The position numbers and the translations under genes are program-made. Below the pieces are notes generated by a model. It worked only from the letters and a program-made list of their open reading frames with translations, ran no database searches and was not told the DNA's origin. From Paragorgia papillata (taxonomy: Eukaryota > Cnidaria > Anthozoa > Scleralcyonacea > Coralliidae): a DNA stretch of 64,000 nt. Location: assembly GCA_035771165.1 (NCBI GenBank), contig JAWNZC010000283.1:124001-188000 (forward strand). Direction: 5' to 3'. How positions within the stretch are numbered: position 1 is the stretch's first letter; every line of letters begins with the position of its first letter. Positions 58,051 through 64,000 of this stretch are shown here, piece by piece.

Positions 58051-61000
58051 TGTTGAAGCGCTCTTTGTTGCGCTTTATTGTTGAGCAGATTTGTATTGCG
58101 AACTTGTCCGATGTTGCTGCGTTTTGCGATTTGTGTTGGCCTTATTTGTTGCGTATATTGTTGGTCGGGGATTTTTCGTTCTGTGCTTATTTGTTGTGAT
58201 TTATAGCGATTTGTTGCCGATTTGCAAATCGCAACAAATTTATAATGCAACAATCGCAACAAATCGGATTTTGTTTTGGCCGATTGTTGCGATTCTGTTG
58301 TAGATTTGTTGCCGATTATGTTGCGACTTTGTTGCGATTTGTTGTGATTTTGTTTGCGATTTTTGTTGCGACATTGTTGTCGATTTGTTGCTATTTTGTT
58401 GCGATTTGTTGCGACTTGTTCGTGATTTGTTGCGGACTTTTGTTGCGGATTTGTTGCGGATTTGTTGTGATTTGTTGCGATTTGTTGCGACTTGGTTGTC
58501 GATTTGTTGCGATTTGTTGCAGATTTGTTTGCGATTTTGTTGTGATTTGTTGCGATTTGTTGCGACTTGTTGTGATCTTGTTGCTATTTTGTTGGCTATT
58601 TGTTTGACGAATTTTGTTGCGATTTCTCCCAAACATCCGCTAAAAAATTTAAATCGCAACATAAATTCAGATTTGTTGCGATTCTTGCGATTTTGTTGTG
58701 ATTTGTTGCGATTGTTGCGATTATGTTGTGATTTTGTTGGCGACTTGTTGTGATTTGTTGCAGATTTGTTTGTGATTTTGTTATTGCGATTTGTTTGACG
58801 ACTTTTTGTTTGTGATTTGTTTGCGATTTGTTGCCGATTTGTTGTGATTTGGTTGCTATTTTGTTGTGTTTTGTTGCGATTTGTTTTTTTGTTGTGATTT
58901 GTTGTGATTTGGTTGCGATTTGTTCGTGGATTTTGTTTGGCTATTTGTTGCCAGATTTTGTTAGTGATTTGTTGTGATTTGTTGCTGATTTGTTGTTTTT
59001 TTGTTTTTTTGCTTGTGAATTTGTTGCTGATTTTGTATGCGGCTTTGTTGCGATTTTGTTGCGATTTGTTGTGATTTGTTGCGGATTATGTTGTGATTTG
59101 CTTCGCGATTTGTTGTGATTTGTTGCGCATTTGTTTGCGAATTTGTTTGTGTGATTTGTTGCGATTTTGCAAATCCTGCGAACAAATTTAAATCGGCAAC
59201 AATCGTCAACAAATCCGATTGGTTGGCTATTTGTTGCGGATTTTGTTGGCGTACTTGTTGTGATTTTGTTGCTATTTGTTGCGATTTGTTGTCGATTTGT
59301 TTGCCGATTTGTTTGCGATTTGTTTGCGTCTTTGTCTGCGCTTTGTTGCGATTTGTTTGTGATTTGTTGCCGATTTGTTGCTTTTTGTTGCTGATTTGCT
59401 ATGCGATTTGTTGCTATTTGTTGCCAATTTCGTTGCGATTTGGTTGTGATTTGTTTGCGATTTGTTGCGCTTTGTTGCGCTTTTGTTGCTGATTTGTTGT
59501 GATCTTGTTGACGATTTTCGTTTGCTAATTTGTTGCGATTTGTTGTGATTTGTTGTTGATTTTTGTTGGCGATTTTGTTGCAGATTTTTTGCGATTTTGT
59601 TTGCCGACTTTGCAAATCGCAACCAAATTTAATAATTCGCAGAAACAATCGCAAACAAATCAGAATTTGGTTGCGATTGTTGCTCGATTTTGTTTGGATT
59701 TGGGATTTGTTGCGATTGTTGCGATTTTGTTGCGGATTTGTTGCGCGATTTGTTGCCGATTTGTTGCGACTTGTTGTTGTGATGTTTTGTTGCTTTATGT
59801 TCCGATTTGGTTTTTTTTTTACGCGGGCTTTTTTTTTTTGTTTTTTTTGGCGCTTTGTTGCGATTTTGTTGTGATTTGTTGCGATTTGTTGCTATTTGTT
59901 TGCGATTTTGTTGTGTTTTGTTGCTATTTGTTGCGATTTGTTGTGATTTTGTTGCCTGATTTGTTGCGATTTGTTGCGATTTGCAAATCGCAACAAATTT
60001 CATATTCCGCCAAAATCAATTCGCAAACAAATCAGATTTGTTGCGATTTGTATGCGCATTTGTTGTGATTTGTTGCGATTGCTTGCCGATCTTGTTGCAC
60101 AGATTTTGTTGCGATTTGGTTGTTGATCTTCTTGTTGACGATGCGATTTGTTGCTGACTTGTTGGTGACTTTGTTGCTTTTTTGTCTTGCGATTTGTTGG
60201 GATTTTGTTGCGATTTGTTGTGATTTGTTGCGATTTGTTGCGATTGTTGCGATTTTTGTTGCGGATTTGTTGCGGATTTGTTGCAGATTTGTAGGTTATT
60301 TGTTTGCGATTTGTTGCGGACCTTGTTGTGATTTGTTGTTTTCTCAATTTGTTGCCGATTTGTTGTGATTTGTTGCGGATTTGTTGCCGTCTTTGTTTGC
60401 AGATTTGTTGCGATATTGTTGTGATTTGTTGTGATTGTGATTTGTTGCGATTTGTTGCGATTTTTTGCGATTTTTTGCGAATTGTTGCGATTTGCAAAAT
60501 TCGCATAAACAAAATTTAAAATCGCAACAATCGCATAGCAAAATTCAAGATTTGTTGCGATTGCTGATTTGTTGCGATTGTTGCGATTTGTTGTGATTTG
60601 TTGCGATTGTTGCGATTTGTTGCGATTTGTTGTGATTTGTTGCGACTTGTTGTGATTTGTTGCTATTTGTTGCGATTTGTTGGGATTTGTTGCGATTTGT
60701 TGCGATTTGTTGCGATTTGTTGTTATTTGTTGCGATTTGTTGCGACTTGTTGTGATTTGTTGCTATTTGTTGCGATTTGTTGCGATTGTTGCGATTTGTT
60801 GTGATTTGTTGCGATTGTTGCGATTTGTTGCGACTTGTTGCGATTTGTTGCGACTTGTTGTGATTTGTTGGTATTTGTTGCTATTTGTTGCGATTTGTTG
60901 CGATTTGTTGCGATTTCCAAATCGCAACAAATTTAAATCGCAACAAATCAGATTTGTTGCGATTCTTGCGATTTGTTGTGATTTGTTGCGATTGTTGCGA

Positions 61001-61690
61001 TTTGTTGCGATTTGTTGTGATTGTTGCGATTTGTTGCGATTTGTTGTGATTTGTTGCGATTTGTGCTGTGATTTGTTGTGATTTGTTGCGATTTGTTGCG
61101 GTTGTTGCTATTTGTTGTGATTTGTTGCGAATTTGTTGCGAGTTGTTGCTATTTGTTGCGATTTGTTGCGATTTGTTGCGATTTGTTGTAATTTGTTGCG
61201 ATTGTTGCGATTTGTTGCGATTTGTTGCGATTTGTTGCGATTTGTTGTGCGATTTGTTGCGATTTTTGTTGCGACTTTGTTGCGACTTGTTGCGATTTGT
61301 TGCGCATTTGTTGCGACTTGTTGCGATTTGTTGCGATTTGTTGTGATTTGTTGGCGATTTGTTGGCGATTTGTTGTGATTTGTTGCGATTTGTTTCGCGA
61401 TTTGCAAATTCAGCAAACAAAATTTAAATTCGCAATCAATCCGCACAACCAAATCAGATTGTGTTGCGATTGTTGCGATTTGTTGTGATTTGTCATGCGA
61501 TTTGTTGCGATTTTGTTGCGATTTGTTGCTAATTTGTTGGCATATTTGTCTGCGATTTGGGTTGTGATGTTAGATTGCGATTTGTGGCGACTTTGTTGTG
61601 ATTTGTCTGCGATTGTTGCGACTCTGTTTGTGATTTGTTGACTATTTGTTTGCGATTTGTTGTGATTTGTTGGCGATTTGTTCGCGATTT

Positions 61691-61774
61691 GCATCTGGCG
61701 GAATACATTTCATGTAAAAGATGTTTTATACCTTCACTAAATAAAGACTTGTTATTATTTATTATTATTATATT
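61691..61774 (+). mobile_element. Retroposon 3' tail, copy 7
   Basis: Starts GCATCTGGCGGAATACATTT, lacking the GAAGGC of other copies. The tail is GTTATTATTTATTATTATTA. Confidence 0.72.
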
Positions 61775-62579
61775 TCTATTTTTTGTTTGCGACTTTGGTT
61801 GCGCTTTGTTGCGATTTGTTGTGATTTGTTGCGAATTTGTCTACCTTTTTGTTGACGACCTTTTGGGTATTTGTTGCGATTTGTTCGTGATTTGTTTGGC
61901 GATTTGTTGCGATTTGCAAATCGCCAACAAATTTAAATCGCAATACAATCGCAACAAATCAGATTTGTTGCGATTGTTGCGATTTGTTGTGATTTTGATG
62001 CGATTTGTTGCGATTTGTTGCGATATGTTGTGATTTGTTGCGATCTTGTTGTGATTTGTTGCGATATCTGTTGGACTATTTGTTGCGATTTGTTGTGATT
62101 TGTTTGCGTATTGGTTGCGATTGTTGCGATTTGTATGCGATTTGTTGCGGATTTGTTGTTGATTTGTTGCTATTTGTTCGTAGATTTGTTGCTATTTGTT
62201 GCTATTTGTTGCGATTTGTTGTGATTTGTATGCGTTTTGTTGTAATTTGGTTGCGATTGTTGCGATTTGTTGCGATTTGTTGCGATTTGGTTGCGAATTG
62301 TTGGCGGATTTGTTGCGATTGTTGTGACATTTGTTGCTATTTGTTGCGGATTTGTTGTGATTTGTTGCGCATTTGTTGCGATTTGTTGCGATTTGTTGCT
62401 GATTTGTATTGTGATTTGTTGCAGATTTGTTGCTATTTGTTGCGCATTTGTTGCGAATTTGTTGCTGATTTGTTGTGATTTGTTGCGATTTGTTGCTATT
62501 TGTTGCGATTTGTTGCGACTTGTGTTTGTGATTTGTTGCTATTTGTTGCGATTTGTGTTGATATGCTTGCGAATTGTTG

Positions 62580-62661
62580 CGTAGGCCAATATGTTGCGGG
62601 AATTCACTTTATTGTAAAAAGATGTTTATACCTTCACTAAATAAAGACTATTATTATTATT
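62580..62661 (+). mobile_element. Retroposon 3' tail, copy 8 (diverged)
   Basis: GTAGGCCAATATGTTGCGGG, then GTAAAAAGATGTTTATACCT and a normal AATAAAGACTATT end. The 5' half is the most diverged of the eight copies. Confidence 0.65.
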
Positions 62662-64000
62662 GTTGTGATTTGTTGCGATTTGTTGCGACTTTGTTGCGAT
62701 TTGTTGCGATTTGTTGTGATTTTGTATGACTGATTGTTTGCGACTTTGTTGTGATTTGTTGCAATTTGTATGCGATTTGTTGTGATTTGTTGTCGATTTG
62801 TTGCGATTTGCAAATTTCGCAACAAATTTAAATCGCAACAATCTGCAATCAAATCAGATTTGTTGCGATTGTATGACGATTTGTTGATTGATTTGTTGCG
62901 ATTGTTGCGATTTGGGTTGCGATTTGTTGTGATTTGTTGGCGATTTTGTTTGCGATCTTGTTGTGTTTCTGTTGCGATTTGTTCGCGATTTGTTGCGATT
63001 TGTTGTGATTTGTTGCGTACTTGTTGTGGATTTGTTGCGGATTTGTTGCGATTTGTTGCGATTTGTTGTGATTTTGTTGGCGATTTGCAAATTGTGCAAC
63101 AAAGTTTTAAATCGCAACAATCGCAACAAATCAGATTTTGGTTGTGAATTTGTTGCGGAATTTGTTGTGATTTGTTGCGATTTGTTGCTGACCTTGTATG
63201 TGATTTGTTGCATATTTGTTGCGGTTTGTTGTGATTTGTTGCGATTCGTTGCGACTTGTTGCCACGATTTGTTGCGAGTTGTTGCGATTTGTTGTGATTA
63301 AAAATTTGTTGCGTTTTGTTGTGATTTTGCAAATTGCAACAAAGGAAATTTGTTGCAAACAAAGCATAATTTGTTGGATTGTTGCGGATTTGTTGTGATT
63401 TGTTGCGATTTGTTGGTGATTGGTTGCGATTTGTTGCGATTTTGTTGCGACTATGTTGTGATTTGTTGCTATTTGTTGCGATTTGTTGCGATTGGTTGTG
63501 ATTTGTTAGCGATTTGTTGCGATTTCGTTGTGATTTGTTCGCGACGTGTTGTGATTTGTTGCGAATTTGTTGTGATTTGTTGCGACTTGTTGTGATTTGG
63601 TTGCGATTTGTTGCGATGTGTTGTGATTTGCTTGCTTGTTGTTGTCGATTTTGTTGCGATTTGTTGCTATTTGTTGCGATTTGTTGTGATTTGTTGCGAT
63701 TTGTTGTGAATTTGTTGTGATTTGGTTGCGATTTGTTGCGCTTTGTTGCGATTTGTTGCGATTTGTTGTGATTTGTTTGTGATTTGTTGCGCTTTGTTGC
63801 GGATTTGTTGCCTCTTTGTTAGCGCTTTGGGTGCACGATTTGTTGCGACCTTGTTGTGAATTGTTGCCGATTTGTTGCGATTTGTTGTGATTTGTTCGCG
63901 ATTGTGTTGCTATTTCTTGCGATTTGTTGCGATTTGTACTGTGATTTGTTGCGATTTGTTGCGATTTGTTGGTGATTTTGTTGCGATATTGTTCAGCTGA

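Larger units (their letters stand above)
47830..60560. other. Insertion-rich, probably unpolished satellite sequence
   Basis: Decamers are interrupted every 10-30 bp by extra single bases (TTGCCGATT, TTGCAGATT, TTGCGGATT, TTTGTTTGCG). Insertions far outnumber substitutions. Module order is still readable. This pattern is that of raw single-molecule long-read consensus rather than satellite ageing. Confidence 0.75.
25354..64000. repeat. Decamer satellite (TGTTGCGATT)n with strand-switching modules
   Basis: About 38.6 kb to the right edge and beyond. The basic unit is TGTTGCGATT (complement AATCGCAACA). Frequent variants have TGTG, GCTATT, GCGACT, GCGCTT or GCGTTT, and 9-bp units have lost one T. 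The array is interrupted every 150-600 bp by a palindromic module. The module has a TTGCGATTTGCAAATCGCAA centre, an AAATTTAAAT block, and a second centre AACAAATC-A-GATTTGTT where the strand flips. Seven CAA-oriented blocks alternate with TTG-oriented tracts. No protein-coding signal is credible inside. Confidence 0.97.
50938..64000 (+). repeat. TTG-oriented tract C to window end
   Basis: Continues to the right edge. Carries tail copies 5-8. It is noisy except at about 60,575-61,060, where a clean TTTCCAAATC module lies at 60,915. Confidence 0.88.
61060..64000. other. Second insertion-rich satellite zone
   Basis: Same one-base insertion pattern as 47,830-60,560, somewhat milder at the start. 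It continues to the window edge. Confidence 0.7.

Overview
This is a window of animal nuclear DNA. It contains spliced exons with GT/AG boundaries, a filamin C-terminus, tRNA- and 5S-rRNA-derived SINE-like repeats and many foldback/MITE-like elements, and it shows no operons or bacterial signals. The repeat style (hairpin elements with TTAA ends, retroposon tails ending in an AATAAAGAC block plus (ATT)n) is what I would expect of an anthozoan cnidarian, probably a stony coral. That assignment is an inference from repeat style, not from a diagnostic gene.

Layout. Positions 1-850 are an (AATAAG)-containing minisatellite. It lies in the first intron of a gene on the minus strand whose first coding exon (885-1062) encodes a P-loop NTPase N-terminus; the rest of that gene is beyond the left edge. 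Positions 1063-21,689 hold no coding exon I can defend. They are AT-rich intergenic or intronic DNA with inverted-repeat elements, tandem repeats, tRNA-like SINEs, two copies of a 5S-rRNA-like SINE, and a near-perfect 136-bp palindrome at 17,925. Positions 21,690-24,498 are two plus-strand exons encoding the last eight immunoglobulin-like repeats of filamin, ending in a repeat that resembles the C-terminal dimerisation repeat. A possible ATG seven bases inside the first exon would give a free-standing protein of about 776 residues without an actin-binding domain.

From 25,354 to the right edge (38.6 kb, continuing outside) almost everything is one decamer satellite, TGTTGCGATT and variants. 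It is not a plain array. It switches strand repeatedly through palindromic modules, is organised into higher-order copies of about 1.9-3 kb, and carries eight copies of a short retroposon tail that has been co-amplified with it. CAA-oriented blocks start at a TTCAA junction and have private sequence variants that the TTG-oriented tracts lack. From about 47.8 kb onward (except an island at 60.58-61.06 kb) the array is full of single-base insertions, which looks like unpolished long-read consensus and not biology.

The genes do not form a pathway. The main biology is filamin, an actin cross-linking and mechanosensing scaffold, and a large, structured, strand-switching satellite starting about 850 bp past the filamin stop codon. 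That satellite is the most unusual object here. The long repetitive reading frames inside it are a by-product of a 10-bp period and should not be annotated as proteins.
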